Part shown: positions 16,719-24,821 of the stretch, piece by piece
Position numbering within the stretch: position 1 is the first letter of the stretch
Layout: every line of letters starts with the position of its first letter
Source of the DNA: Gemmataceae bacterium
GTDB taxonomy: Bacteria > Planctomycetota > Planctomycetia > Gemmatales > Gemmataceae
Assembly (NCBI GenBank): GCA_009692065.1
Contig: SHZY01000056.1
Coordinates: 1 to 35,295, forward strand
DNA length: 35,295 nucleotides
Direction of reading: 5' to 3'
The notes under the pieces: generated by a model
Told to the model about the DNA's origin: nothing
The model's input: only the letters and a program-made list of their open reading frames with translations
Database searches by the model: none
Position numbers and translations under genes: made by a program

Positions 16719-17861
16719 ATGCAACCTATCTACCTCGACTACAACGCCACCACGCCGATCGATCCGGTGGTGCTTGATGCCATGCTGCCGTATCTGCATA
16801 TGCACTTTGGCAATCCGTCGAGCACGCACGCCTATGGCAAGACGGCCCATGATGCCATCGACCTTGCCCGCGCGCAGGTCGCCGGCTTGATCGGGGCGCA
16901 GCCGGACGAGATAGTATTCACCGGCGGCGGCACCGAGGCGTCCAATTATGCCATCAAGGGCGCCGTCTATGCGCGCATGTCGGGCTTCTTCGCGCGCTGG
17001 TTCACTTCGCCGCACCTTATCACCAGCACCATCGAGCATCCGGCCACCTTGCAGCCATGCGATTTCCTGGCCCGGCTCGGCTGCAAGATCACGCTGCTGC
17101 GCGTCGATCGCTACGGCTCTGTCGATCCCGACGCCGTTGAGCACGCCATTCGCAGCACTACCACGCTCATCAGCGTCATGCACGCCAACAATGAGGTCGG
17201 CACCATACAGCCCATTCGGGAGATCGCCAAGTACGCCAAAGCTCGCGGTGTCCTCCTCCACACCGATGCGGCCCAATCGCTCGGCAAGGTGCCGGTCGAT
17301 GTAAATGAACTCGGCGTCGATCTGCTCACTATCGCGGGGCACAAGCTCTATGCGCCAAAGGGCGTGGGCGCGCTCTACGTGCGGCGCGGCGTCAAGCTGG
17401 AGCCGTTCATCCACGGGGCGTGGCACGAAAGCGGCCGGCGGGCGGGGACCGAGAACACGCCGTACATCGTCTCCCTGGGCAAGGCGTGCGAGATCATCAG
17501 AAAGGACGCCTCGCTTGGCGCTCGGGCTCGGACCTTGCGCGATCGCCTGTTTGATCGGCTGCACCAATCGCTTGGCGACAAGATTGTCGTCAACGGGCAT
17601 CCGGAATTGCGGTTGCCGAACACGCTCAACGTCAATTTCCTCGGCCATGTCGGCGCCGACTTGCTGGCGAAGGTGCCAGAGATCGCCGCGTCCACGGGTT
17701 CGGCCTGCCATGCGGGGTCGATCACGCAGTCGCCGGTGTTGTGCGCGATGGGGGTGCCGCCGGAGATCGGCACGGGGGCGGTGCGGTTCAGCGTGGGGCG
17801 GTTCACGACGGAGGAGGAGATCGATCGGGCGGCGGATATTTTGATTCGGGCGGCAAGGTGA
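16719..17861 (+). CDS. Cysteine desulfurase (NifS/IscS family)
   Basis: PLP enzyme that takes sulfur from cysteine for Fe-S clusters, thio-cofactors or tRNA. About 380 aa. Family motifs in order: YLDYNATTPIDP at the N-terminus, FTGGGTEASNYAIKG, MHANNEVGTIQPI, LHTDAAQSLGKVPVDV, the PLP lysine in TIAGHKLYAPKGVGALYVRRG (Lys209), GRRAGTENTPYIV, and the persulfide Cys in STGSACHAGS (Cys330). Start ATG at 16719 is the one that places LDYNATTP at residue 5. It stands alone without iscU or a scaffold gene, so the target of its sulfur is open; Moco sulfur transfer to MoaD is possible given the neighbouring pathway. Confidence 0.94.
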   Translation: MQPIYLDYNATTPIDPVVLDAMLPYLHMHFGNPSSTHAYGKTAHDAIDLARAQVAGLIGAQPDEIVFTGGGTEASNYAIKGAVYARMSGFFARWFTSPHLITSTIEHPATLQPCDFLARLGCKITLLRVDRYGSVDPDAVEHAIRSTTTLISVMHANNEVGTIQPIREIAKYAKARGVLLHTDAAQSLGKVPVDVNELGVDLLTIAGHKLYAPKGVGALYVRRGVKLEPFIHGAWHESGRRAGTENTPYIVSLGKACEIIRKDASLGARARTLRDRLFDRLHQSLGDKIVVNGHPELRLPNTLNVNFLGHVGADLLAKVPEIAASTGSACHAGSITQSPVLCAMGVPPEIGTGAVRFSVGRFTTEEEIDRAADILIRAAR

Positions 17862-17867
17862 TTCCGA

Positions 17868-17913
17868 TCTTCGTTTAGCGCCCGCATGGCGTCGCGCGGG
17901 CGCTAAACGAAGA
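17868..17913. repeat. TTCGTTTAGCG palindrome family, copy 2
   Basis: Perfect 18-base arms 17868–17885 and 17896–17913 (TCTTCGTTTAGCGCCCGC and its complement) with a 10-base loop. It lies between the convergent desulfurase and ABC permease genes, so it could stop transcription from both sides. Confidence 0.92.
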
Positions 17914-17921
17914 GGGGGGGG

Positions 17922-19634
17922 TCAGAATTCCATCGCCTTCAGGCTGCGCATGCCGGCGCGCATCGGCAGCCAGGTCGCGGTGCCGCTGATCACCACGCCG
18001 CCCACAATGCCGGCCCAGATGAACCATGGCACCGTGTCGAGTGGCACCGCACGTTCAGCGTCGCGCCCGTGCAAGAACTGGATTGGCCCGGCGACCGTGA
18101 CGATCACCAGCGCCAGGAACATTAGCCCCGCGATCAAGTTTACCGTGCCGCCGAAGCCGACCGCGATCTTCGATGGATCGGTCTCGCGGAAGTTCGGCAT
18201 GCACGCCCCCAGCCCGACGCTCAGGCCGCTCAGGCCCAGTGCCATCAAGGCGACGGCGAGAGCGTGGGCACACAGAATCAGCCACGACATGCCGAGCATC
18301 AGATTGCTGAACACGATCAGGAATTCTCCCGCGAACAGGCATCCCACAGCGGAGAAGACAAACTTGCCGATCAATAGCTGCGACCGGTCGAGCGGCAAGA
18401 GGCCGAGAATCCAGAATTTCTTGCCTTCGAGGCTGAGCATCGGATAGATGAAACGCCCGGTGTAGGCACACATCAGAAACGAGGTCGCGGTCAGCGTCAG
18501 GATGCTGATGCCGATCTTGAACGAGCGGCCGATGTCTTGCTCGTAGTAGCGGCGCATCATGAGGAAATACAAGGAGCCGATGCCGATGAAGATGAGGACC
18601 TGGGCCCACTGGGCCGGATCGCGGCGGAAGGTGCGGAAGTCCTTGATGATGAGCATGCGCGTCTGGGCGTCAACGAAGAAGAGCGGCCAGACCAGCAGGT
18701 CGTCGAGCCAGTGTCCGTCGTAGCGTTTGCGCAGCGCGCCGCCGGACGCCAGGCGATTGAACCCGCTGCGGTAGAATTTCTTCGCCAGCCAGACCGTCAC
18801 GAGGTAGGAGAACAGGCCATAGCTCCAGACGAGGCCGAGGTTGTAGGCCATCAAGTCAGCTTGCCCGAGGGCGGCATGGCGCACGCCGCGCGCCATCCAG
18901 TGAAACGGCACCAGGCTGCTGCCCAGAAAGCTCACTTCGCTCAAAAGGCTTTCGAACCAGGTGCGCGCCCCGAAGCCGACTTCCCGGACCTGCTTGAGCC
19001 ACAGACCTGCCCAGATGCAACTGGTCAATACGATCAGGATACACAGACCGATCACGAGATGCTTGCGATGGCGAGGCAACAGGTTGACGATGAACAGGCA
19101 CGCAATCGCCCCCGCGGAGCCCGGGATCATCAGGAAGCCCAGGAAGAACAGGGGCAAGGCGGCATAGTAGAACCACGGGGCGCCGCCCGGGATCTCGATG
19201 CCATAGGCGAGCAGCACGGGGCTGCCAAGGAGCACGAACGCCCAGCTACTGAACGCCACCGCGCCTTGAAATTTGTACGAGAAGACCTGATCGTCCGGGA
19301 TCGGCATCGACAACAGGAATTGGCTCTCCGCGGCTGCGAAGAGGCTGCTGTAGAGAATGATGCCGGTGGAGAACGTCAAGAGAATCGTCAGCGTGAGGAA
19401 GAAGGCGTCGAACACGCGCTCGACGAGGCTGCCTTCGAGCGGGATGCGCCACTGCGGCGAGGTCTTCAATTCGTGAAACCCGTACCAGCTTAGCGCGAAC
19501 AGAAAGGCCCAGATGAGGGCGCAGGAAAACAGGATGGTCGCCACCCGCCACCACGACTGGGCCAGCACAATCGTCAGCGAATTGCGGAACACGCGCCAAC
19601 GCAAGGCTTGAAAGAGCAGGGCAGGGGATGACAT
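17922..19634 (-). CDS. ABC-2 type exporter permease
   Basis: A membrane protein of about 570 aa with some 12–14 hydrophobic segments (for example VATILFSCALIWAFLFALSW, FFLTLTILLTFSTGIILYSSLF, AVALMALGLSGLSVGLGACMP). The region MPNFRETDPSKIAVGFGGTVNLIAG is typical of large ABC-2/putative exporter permeases in planctomycetes. The ATG at 19634 is chosen; the frame further upstream only exists because the 31-base inverted repeat is open. Its ATPase is the preceding gene. The substrate is unknown. Confidence 0.88.
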   Translation of the reverse strand: MSSPALLFQALRWRVFRNSLTIVLAQSWWRVATILFSCALIWAFLFALSWYGFHELKTSPQWRIPLEGSLVERVFDAFFLTLTILLTFSTGIILYSSLFAAAESQFLLSMPIPDDQVFSYKFQGAVAFSSWAFVLLGSPVLLAYGIEIPGGAPWFYYAALPLFFLGFLMIPGSAGAIACLFIVNLLPRHRKHLVIGLCILIVLTSCIWAGLWLKQVREVGFGARTWFESLLSEVSFLGSSLVPFHWMARGVRHAALGQADLMAYNLGLVWSYGLFSYLVTVWLAKKFYRSGFNRLASGGALRKRYDGHWLDDLLVWPLFFVDAQTRMLIIKDFRTFRRDPAQWAQVLIFIGIGSLYFLMMRRYYEQDIGRSFKIGISILTLTATSFLMCAYTGRFIYPMLSLEGKKFWILGLLPLDRSQLLIGKFVFSAVGCLFAGEFLIVFSNLMLGMSWLILCAHALAVALMALGLSGLSVGLGACMPNFRETDPSKIAVGFGGTVNLIAGLMFLALVIVTVAGPIQFLHGRDAERAVPLDTVPWFIWAGIVGGVVISGTATWLPMRAGMRSLKAMEF

Positions 19635-19646
19635 GGCGTCCCGTTC

Positions 19647-19726
19647 GTAGGGTGGGTCGAGCGCAGCGAGACCCACCGCGGATTTGCAAAGGCTCGGTGG
19701 GTCTCGCTGCGCTCGACCCACCCTAC
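19647..19726. repeat. Perfect 31-bp inverted repeat
   Basis: Arms 19647–19677 and 19696–19726 (left arm begins GTAGGGTGGGTCGAGC) are identical over all 31 bases around an 18-base loop. Each arm also contains a smaller palindrome (GGTGGGTC…GACCCACC). It sits between the ATPase and permease genes of one exporter, 4 bases from the ATPase stop. Confidence 0.95.
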
Positions 19727-19730
19727 AGAC

Positions 19731-20492
19731 TCATTGTCTTGCGGCAGCGGTGAACGCGTCTTCGGGCGTCTGATCTTCGTCCGTCATCTTCAGGAACACT
19801 TCCTCCAGCGTGCCATTCAAGTCGGCGCACTGGCGCAGGTCGTCGAGATTGCCGCAGCCGATCAGGCGGCCCTGGTGGATGACGCCGATGCGGTCGGACA
19901 ACTCCTGGGCAACATCAAGTGAATGCGTCGAGAGAAACACCGTGGCACCGCGCTTGGTCTCGTTGCGCAAAACATCCTTGAGCAAGCGAATGCCGAGCGG
20001 GTCGAGGCCGACCGTCGGCTCATCGACGATCAGCACCATCGGCTCGTGCAAGAGCGCCGACGCGAACACCGTCCGCTGCCTCATGCCATGCGAGTAGTTT
20101 TGCGTCAAATCGTCAACGAAGGTCCCCAGGCTGAACAGGTCGATCATCGCGTCGATGCGGCGCGTGCCGTGGTCCTTGGGCATGCCGTACATGTCGGCGA
20201 CGAATTGCAAGAGCTCGCGGCCCGTCAGTTTTTCGTAGAGAAACGGCGTATCGGGCACATAGCTGACGTGCTGGCGTGCGTCCTTGCCTGCTGTTTCGAG
20301 ATCGAAACCGGCGATGCGGATTGAGCCTTCCGATGGAAACAAGAGGCCGCACAGCATCTTGATGGTCGTGGTCTTGCCTGCGCCGTTGGGGCCGAGAAAG
20401 GCGAAGAGCTCCCCCTTGCGGATGGTGAGGTCCAGATCGTTGACGGCGAGCTTGTTGCCGTACTTCTTGCTGACATGGATGAGTTCGATCAT
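19731..20492 (-). CDS. ABC transporter ATP-binding protein
   Basis: ATPase subunit of 253 aa for the downstream ABC-2 permease. Walker A is GPNGAGKTT near residue 34, the signature is the divergent NYSHGMRQR, Walker B is MVLIVDEPTVGLDPLG and the switch His is in LSTHSLD. The C-terminal ~40 residues are acidic. Start ATG at 20492 gives the typical MIELIHVSKKYG opening. Confidence 0.95.
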   Translation of the reverse strand: MIELIHVSKKYGNKLAVNDLDLTIRKGELFAFLGPNGAGKTTTIKMLCGLLFPSEGSIRIAGFDLETAGKDARQHVSYVPDTPFLYEKLTGRELLQFVADMYGMPKDHGTRRIDAMIDLFSLGTFVDDLTQNYSHGMRQRTVFASALLHEPMVLIVDEPTVGLDPLGIRLLKDVLRNETKRGATVFLSTHSLDVAQELSDRIGVIHQGRLIGCGNLDDLRQCADLNGTLEEVFLKMTDEDQTPEDAFTAAARQ

Positions 20493-20507
20493 GGAATGAT
20501 GGGTTCC

Positions 20508-20575
20508 TGTCTTCGTTTAGCGTTCGCAGTGGGCCGCGCGATCGCGTGTGATGCGGCGGGCGCTAAACGAAGACA
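20508..20575. repeat. TTCGTTTAGCG palindrome family, copy 3
   Basis: Arms 20508–20527 and 20556–20575 match at 18 of 20 positions; the two differences are T opposite G. The loop is 28 bases. It lies 16 bases upstream of the ABC ATPase start and just after the preceding gene's stop. Confidence 0.9.
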
Positions 20576-20579
20576 ATAA

Positions 20580-21386
20580 TTACCTCGTCATGCGTTCGAA
20601 CACCATGTTGATGCCGAACAGGGAGAGTTCTTGCCGCAGCACCAGGCCATCGAGTCGGCGCGCCCAGGTGCGGGCGGTGACGTCCTTGCCGGCTTCGCGA
20701 TACTCGATTTTGTAGCAGGGGATGTCCTTGCCGTCCCACGGCAGGTCGCCGGTTTTCACCTGGGCGATCAGGGGCGGCACGGCGAACAGCTTGAACAAGT
20801 CGCCGCCGCCGAGTTTTTGTATGCTGCTCGAGGGATCGAAGGAGTGGACCTTCCAGGTTTGGCCTTCGTGCAGGTAGCGTAGGCGATTGACGAGATTGAG
20901 CGTGCTGACGAAGCTGCTCTGCTGGCCCATGTCGATCTTGCCCAGATCAAGGAGCTTCGATTCGGCGCCATTGACAAACAGCTTCGGCTCCATGGCGTCG
21001 TCGATCACTTTGCCCTTGACTTCGAAGGTGCCGAGGTCCGTGAGAACGAACTTGTAACGGAAGCCCTGCAGTTTCAGGCCGTCCGAGACGAGATCGACGC
21101 TTTCGACGAGTTCGAGCGGAGCGACCTTTTCGTTGAAATGAAAGGACGAGTTGAGCTGGAAGCCTGCCCCCATCTTGCCGATGCGTGAGTTGGCATGGCC
21201 GATCTGGACGCCGTCGCGGAAGATGGTCCAGGTGACGACGGGGGTGCTGAGCTCCTCGGTGAAATCGGGCATGTAGGAGGGCGAGACCTCGGCCAGCATG
21301 GCCGGCATGACTTCGCGATAGAGAAGCCAGCCGGTCATGCCGAGCCAAAACGCGAGGATCGCCCCGGTGATCAGACGTGGGGGCAT
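20580..21386 (-). CDS. Membrane-anchored protein of the ABC exporter cluster, unknown
   Basis: About 268 aa from the ATG at 21386. One N-terminal helix (LITGAILAFWLGMTGWLLY) is followed by a large extracytoplasmic domain rich in beta-like segments (TWTIFRDGVQIGHANSRIG, YKFVLTDLGTFEVKGKVID, CYKIEYREAGKDVTARTWARRLDGLVLRQEL). The last part resembles proteins in which a membrane-anchored domain precedes an ABC-2 exporter. It is the first gene of a minus-strand set with the ATPase and permease. The family is not recognised with certainty. Confidence 0.75.
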   Translation of the reverse strand: MPPRLITGAILAFWLGMTGWLLYREVMPAMLAEVSPSYMPDFTEELSTPVVTWTIFRDGVQIGHANSRIGKMGAGFQLNSSFHFNEKVAPLELVESVDLVSDGLKLQGFRYKFVLTDLGTFEVKGKVIDDAMEPKLFVNGAESKLLDLGKIDMGQQSSFVSTLNLVNRLRYLHEGQTWKVHSFDPSSSIQKLGGGDLFKLFAVPPLIAQVKTGDLPWDGKDIPCYKIEYREAGKDVTARTWARRLDGLVLRQELSLFGINMVFERMTR

Positions 21387-21405
21387 AACACACCTAGCCT
21401 TTTCT

Positions 21406-21590
21406 CCCCTCTCCCTCCGGGAGAGGGGCCGGGGGTGAGGGGAGGCGGGAGATTTACAATTGACAATTAGCAATTTACAATTTCAAATTGAAGAACGATC
21501 AGCCTTCTCTCGATTCATCAATTTGAAATTGTCAATGCTCCCTCTCGCCGAACCCTCCGTCCCTCTCCCGAAGGGAGAGGGGAGCAAGAT
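21406..21590. repeat. Nested inverted repeat block with CCCTCTCCC hairpins and an AT-rich core
   Basis: Hairpin CCCCTCTCCC/GGGAGAGGGG at 21406–21428 and a second CCCTCTCCC/GGGAGAGGG hairpin near 21561–21581 flank an AT-rich part. In it, 21477–21491 (ACAATTTCAAATTGA) and 21518–21532 are perfect 15-base inverted arms. Together they make one large imperfect palindrome in the 296-base divergent gap between the exporter cluster and the esterase gene. The CCTCTCCC hairpin is a repeat found in many bacterial genomes. Confidence 0.8.
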
Positions 21591-21682
21591 TGCCGCTTGC
21601 GAAACCACACCAGGAGAGGTAACTTCATTACACTATTGTTGCAACCCGCATCGACATGTTCAAGCATAAAGGATATCGACCC

Positions 21683-23734
21683 ATGCGCAAAGTGATACTC
21701 CTCGGCATCGCTTGCGGTTTCGCGCTCCTCGCGCTCAACACACAGCCCGCTTTTCCGCAAACGAAGGAGAAATTCGGTCCGCCCAAAGTCATCCTCCCCA
21801 GCGACGACGTGCTGAACCAGATCGCGGAGAAAACCGCACAGCTGGCGGCCAAGATCGCGGAGCTGCGTAAGAACCCGAAACACCACGAGTTGCTGCCCGA
21901 CGTCGAAATCTTCCTGCGCGGCGCCGAGAGCATCGTGCGCTTCAAGGAGTTCTACCACAAAGACAGCGGCAAATGGACACTCGATACGCTCGACCGCGGC
22001 CTCGAACGCGCCGAGACGCTCGCCTCCGGCGCCGCGCCTCCCTGGACCACACCCGTTATCCCCAACGTCGTCCGCGGCCATCGCTCCAGCGTTGACGGCA
22101 CGGCCCAGCCCTACGGCATCACCTATCCAAACGGCTACGGCAAGGATGTCGATAAAAAGCGGCGCGTCGATATCGTCCTGCATGGCCGCAATAGTACGCT
22201 CACCGAAGTCTCATTCCTGAATACGCACAACGGCAAAAAGAAGCCGCCCGCCGATCAGGACTGGGTGCAGATCGATATCTTCGGGCGCGGCAATAACGCG
22301 TATCGCTGGGCGGGCGAAACCGACGTGCTGGAAGCGATGGAGGCGTTCTTCGCCAACGAGGCCAAAGCAGGGCGCGGTGAAATGGCAGATCGCCGCCGCG
22401 TGGTTCTGCGCGGCTTCTCGATGGGAGGAGCCGGCGCCTGGCATCTGGGATTGCACCATCCCGACAAATGGTGCGTCATGGGCCCCGGCGCCGGCTTCAC
22501 GACGACACACGACTACGCCTGGAAGGGCAAGAAAGCGTTGCCCGACTACCAGGAGAGATGCCTGCGCATTTATGACGCCATCGATTATGTCGAGAACGCG
22601 AGGATGATCCCAATTGTCGCATATTCCGGCGGCGAAGACTCGCAGAAGCTGGCGGCGGACAATATCGAGAATCGCTTGAAGGAGTTGAAGATCGACGCGA
22701 TGACCCATCTAATCAAGCCAGGCGTGGGTCACAAGTTCGAGGCAGATTACTTTCAAAAGGCAAACGCATTATGGGCCGAACGGGCGGCTACAGGGCGCTC
22801 GAGTTATCCGAATCGGGTCTCCTTCGTTGCGTACTCTACCAAGCATTCCATTTGCGATTGGGTTGCAATTGCGAGCTTGGAAAAGCACTTTGAAAAGGCG
22901 ACGGTCAATGCGGAAATTACCGAAAACGGATGTCGTGTCGCGACGACAAATGTACGCGTAATCGGCTTGGTGCTGCCACCCCCAATTAAAGACGTTACCA
23001 TCGAAATTGATCGCAACAAAGTCATTGTTCCTGCGCTTCCAAAAACACGAAACGGCGGCGTACCTGGAAAGACGAGCATAGTTCTTGTGCGAGAAGGCGC
23101 AGAATGGAAAAACTGGCGTCCTGGTCGGCCTATTGAAAAGGGCAATATCGCGTGTCACTACGGTGTCATGCTGCAAGGAGTCGCACAGAATGCGAGTCTC
23201 CAAGGCCCCATCGATGACGCCTTCGCGTCCGGCTTCGTCTGCGTCACCGGCACCGGCGAGACTTGGCATCCGGCGACGCAGAAGTTTGTCGATGCGAAAG
23301 TTGCGGCGTTCAAGCACGATTGGGCCAAGCACTGGCGCGGCGAGTTGCCGATCACCAACGAATATGGCATCTCGCCCAATGAAATCAAGGAAAAGCACCT
23401 GATCCTGTTCGGCGATCCGAGTTCCAATTTTCTCCTGGCGAATATTCTGCCGAAATTGCCGCTCAAGTGGACCAAGGATGAGATCGAGTTCGCGGGCAAA
23501 AAGTTCAAGGCGGGCGAGCATGTGCCGGTGCTGATCTTCCCGAACCCGCTCAATCCCAGTAAATACGTGGTGTTGAACACCGGGCACACCTGGCCGTCCG
23601 AGGATTACGCGAAGACGAACGCGCTACTGTACCCTCGCCTGGGCGATTACGCGATCCTGCGGATGACGCCGGCGGGATACGAGGTCGCGACTGCGGGGTT
23701 GTTCGATGAGTTTTGGCGGGTTGAGAGAAAATAA
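21683..23734 (+). CDS. Secreted esterase / prolyl-oligopeptidase-like protein
   Basis: 683 aa from the ATG at 21683. A signal peptide (MRKVILLGIACGFALLALNTQPAFP) indicates export. An alpha/beta-hydrolase core follows, with VDIVLHGRNSTL (strand and oxyanion region), nucleophile elbow VLRGFSMGGAGAWHLGL, and candidate Asp/His in VAYSGGEDSQK and KPGVGHKFE. This resembles PHB-depolymerase or Pfam peptidase-S9-like esterases. A C-terminal domain of about 300 residues carries NPSKYVVLNTGHTWP near its end. Between about 22560 and 23200 base composition drops to 43–47% GC in the lines I counted, far below the rest of the gene. Confidence 0.82.
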   Translation: MRKVILLGIACGFALLALNTQPAFPQTKEKFGPPKVILPSDDVLNQIAEKTAQLAAKIAELRKNPKHHELLPDVEIFLRGAESIVRFKEFYHKDSGKWTLDTLDRGLERAETLASGAAPPWTTPVIPNVVRGHRSSVDGTAQPYGITYPNGYGKDVDKKRRVDIVLHGRNSTLTEVSFLNTHNGKKKPPADQDWVQIDIFGRGNNAYRWAGETDVLEAMEAFFANEAKAGRGEMADRRRVVLRGFSMGGAGAWHLGLHHPDKWCVMGPGAGFTTTHDYAWKGKKALPDYQERCLRIYDAIDYVENARMIPIVAYSGGEDSQKLAADNIENRLKELKIDAMTHLIKPGVGHKFEADYFQKANALWAERAATGRSSYPNRVSFVAYSTKHSICDWVAIASLEKHFEKATVNAEITENGCRVATTNVRVIGLVLPPPIKDVTIEIDRNKVIVPALPKTRNGGVPGKTSIVLVREGAEWKNWRPGRPIEKGNIACHYGVMLQGVAQNASLQGPIDDAFASGFVCVTGTGETWHPATQKFVDAKVAAFKHDWAKHWRGELPITNEYGISPNEIKEKHLILFGDPSSNFLLANILPKLPLKWTKDEIEFAGKKFKAGEHVPVLIFPNPLNPSKYVVLNTGHTWPSEDYAKTNALLYPRLGDYAILRMTPAGYEVATAGLFDEFWRVERK

Positions 23735-23740
23735 CTATCC

Positions 23741-23811
23741 TCGTTTAGCGCCCGCGCGGCGGTTCCGGTGATAAGTGCCGCAACCGTAACCGCCGCGCGG
23801 GCGCTAAACGA
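23741..23811. repeat. TTCGTTTAGCG palindrome family, copy 4
   Basis: Perfect 24-base arms 23741–23764 and 23788–23811, the longest perfect pairing in this family, with a 23-base loop. It lies between the esterase-like and lactonase genes, both on the plus strand, and ends just before the lactonase ribosome site. Confidence 0.93.
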
Positions 23812-23830
23812 AGACCAGCGGAGGTCTACC

Positions 23831-24757
23831 ATGCGTTCCATCCTGTTCATCCTGTTATTCCCGGCCTTGATCCACGCCGGCGACACCATCGTCCCCAAGG
23901 ACGCCAAGCTCGAAAAGGTCTGGAGCGAGGGCGAGTTCACCGAAGGCCCCGCCTACGGCCCCGATCACTGCGTTTACTTCAGCGACATCGGCAAGCGCAT
24001 CATGAAGTACGATCCGCAGACCGGCAAGACCATCGAGTACCGCAATCCCTCGGGCCGCGCCAACGGGCTCGACTTCGATCCCAAGGGCCGGCTTGTTGCC
24101 GCGGAGGGGGCGAACACCGGCGGCAATCGCCGCATCACCATCACCAACAAGGACGGCAGCGTGCGCGTCCTTGCCGACAAGTGGAAGGGCAAACGCTTCA
24201 ACAGCCCTAACGATCTCACCATCGACTACAAGGCCCGCGTCTACTTCACCGACCCGCGCTACGCTGGCAGTGAGCCTCGCGAAATCGACACCGAGAGCGT
24301 CTACCGCGTCGATCCCACCGGCGACGTCACGCAGATCATCAACGACGTGCAGAAGCCGAACGGCATCATCCTGTCGCCCGACATGAGCATCCTTTACCTG
24401 GCCGATAGCCCCAGCAGTCCGAAAGGGACGCGGCTGCTGCTGGCGTATCCGCTCAAGGACAATGGCACCGTCGGTAAGAAAAAAGTGCTCCACGATTTCG
24501 GCGCCGACCGCGGCATCGACGGCATGTCCATCGACGTGAAAGGGAATATCTACGGCACCGCGGGCCGGGGCAAGACTGCCGCCGTCAACATCTTCAGCCC
24601 CGAAGGCAAGAAGATAGGCTTCATCCCGACGCCCGAGGATCCCAATAACTGCGTCTTCGGCGGCGCCGACCGCAAAATGCTCTATGTGACGGCGGGGCGT
24701 TCGTTGTATCGTATTCACTTGACGATCGAAGGATTCGCGGTGTATTGGCCCAAGTGA
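23831..24757 (+). CDS. Secreted SMP-30/gluconolactonase-like protein
   Basis: 308 aa from ATG 23831 behind a GGAGG site. The signal peptide is MRSILFILLFPALIHAG. A six-bladed beta-propeller of the SMP-30/gluconolaconase/LRE kind is indicated by FTEGPAYGPDHCVYFSDIGKRIMKYDP, SGRANGLDFDPKGRLVAAEG, FNSPNDLTIDYKARVYFTDPRY, VQKPNGIILSPDMSILYLADS and GIDGMSIDVKGNIYGTAG. The metal-binding Glu (FTEGP) and Asn/Asp positions (SPNDL, KPNGI, GIDGM) are present. A sugar lactonase is the family's usual activity; the true substrate is not known. Confidence 0.92.
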   Translation: MRSILFILLFPALIHAGDTIVPKDAKLEKVWSEGEFTEGPAYGPDHCVYFSDIGKRIMKYDPQTGKTIEYRNPSGRANGLDFDPKGRLVAAEGANTGGNRRITITNKDGSVRVLADKWKGKRFNSPNDLTIDYKARVYFTDPRYAGSEPREIDTESVYRVDPTGDVTQIINDVQKPNGIILSPDMSILYLADSPSSPKGTRLLLAYPLKDNGTVGKKKVLHDFGADRGIDGMSIDVKGNIYGTAGRGKTAAVNIFSPEGKKIGFIPTPEDPNNCVFGGADRKMLYVTAGRSLYRIHLTIEGFAVYWPK

Positions 24758-24763
24758 CTATTC

Positions 24764-24805
24764 TTCGTTTAGCGTCCGCGCGGCGCCGCGCGAACGCTAA
24801 ACGAA
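24764..24805. repeat. TTCGTTTAGCG palindrome family, copy 5
   Basis: Arms 24764–24784 and 24785–24805 match at 20 of 21 positions with no loop (centre GGCGCC). A T–A pair at 24775/24794 replaces the C–G pair seen in most other copies, a compensating change. It separates the lactonase and NYN genes. Confidence 0.92.
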
Positions 24806-24821
24806 TCAGGGAGGACACGAG

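Noticed and set aside
19635..19721. An N-terminal extension of the ABC permease (MGRAQRDPPS…)
   Set aside because: It only translates the 31-bp inverted repeat. The ATG at 19634 starts a normal membrane protein.
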